The notes beneath the pieces are model-generated. The model saw only the letters and a list, made by a program, of their open reading frames with translations, searched no databases and was not told where the DNA came from. From NCBI RefSeq assembly GCF_033115175.1, contig NC_084845.1, positions 2,234,501 to 2,298,500 of the forward strand: a DNA stretch of 64,000 bases, written 5' to 3'. Source of the DNA: Lepus europaeus (lineage: Eukaryota; Chordata; Mammalia; Lagomorpha; Leporidae). Of the stretch, positions 63,763 to 64,000 are shown piece after piece. Made by a program: the position numbers and the translations under genes. Position 1 is the stretch's first letter; each line of letters opens with the position of its first letter.

Positions 63763-64000
63763 TTATGGTCCCCTAGACCTTGCTTTCTCCTTTATTCCTC
63801 GTAAAACATTCCTGTTCGGTCGGATCAGAAGGATGTAGCACTTGGGGGCAAAGATGCAGCCCAGGAGTCCAGCACTGGAGGCCAAGATGGAGAAGACCTC
63901 CACAGCCACCATGACCTTCCCCTTGGTGCTATTATACACGGGAATGAAGGTTACCCACACACTACAGAACACCAGCATGCTGAACGTCAAGTATTTGGCT
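63763..64000 (-). CDS. V2R gene E, end of 7TM exon (runs off the right edge)
   Basis: The minus-strand open frame at the edge encodes the last part of the 7TM domain, [20 protein letters not shown] through [20 protein letters not shown] to KEKARSRGP-stop (stop at 63763). It is almost identical to C and D. H is replaced by Y just before the quoted segment. Whether the gene is whole cannot be judged from this window. Confidence 0.9.
   Translation of the reverse strand, partial: AKYLTFSMLVFCSVWVTFIPVYNSTKGKVMVAVEVFSILASSAGLLGCIFAPKCYILLIRPNRNVLRGIKEKARSRGP

Overview
The window is mammalian nuclear DNA, almost certainly from a lagomorph and most likely rabbit. The evidence is the dense scatter of tRNA-derived C-repeat SINEs, whose ends carry a B-box-like GGTTCTAGTCCC and a (T)CTCTCT-rich tail ending AAATAAATAAA, together with L1 copies that share the matching G-rich 3' end. 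The locus is a cluster of vomeronasal type-2 receptor (V2R) genes. These are class C GPCRs with a Venus-flytrap ectodomain, a cysteine-rich linker and a 7TM domain encoded on six coding exons.

Layout from left to right. Gene A (+) keeps only exon 3 (695-1495) in the window. It is joined tail-to-tail to the 3' flank of gene B. Gene B (-, 15944 to 5581) has all six exons with open frame and usable splice sites, coding about 856 aa, and is the one complete receptor here. Gene C (+) lies head-to-head with B and keeps only exons 5 and 6 (17644-20654). A degenerate C2H2 zinc-finger remnant follows (21363-22000), then about 12 kb of L1 and SINE debris (24.6-36.9 kb). Gene D (+, 37981-51922) again has all six exons but carries one nonsense codon at the start of its last exon, just before the 7TM domain. 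Its 3' flank (51.9-57.7 kb) recurs inverted at 61.4-64.0 kb beside gene E (-), of which only the end of the 7TM exon is inside the window. An L1 lies between the two inverted arms.

The most unusual object is at 53474-56526, in the D flank. It is a betaretrovirus-like endogenous element with paired LTRs of about 400 bp, a 6-bp target duplication (CATATG) and a Lys-tRNA-type primer-binding site. Between a gag start and an env-like remnant it carries intronless host-derived sequence that I recognise as PIGT (GPI transamidase subunit), plus an unidentified GC-rich piece. That anatomy is the one seen in acutely transforming, gene-transducing retroviruses, here preserved as a broken fossil. The paralogous inverted arm holds the exact empty site.

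The receptor copies show active duplication and exchange. A is a B/D mosaic with a switch inside exon 3, the 7TM exons of B, C, D and E are nearly identical, and several L1, SINE and ERV insertions are present in one paralog and absent in another, which orders the events. All boundaries were read by eye. Family names for old repeats are less certain than the exon coordinates.
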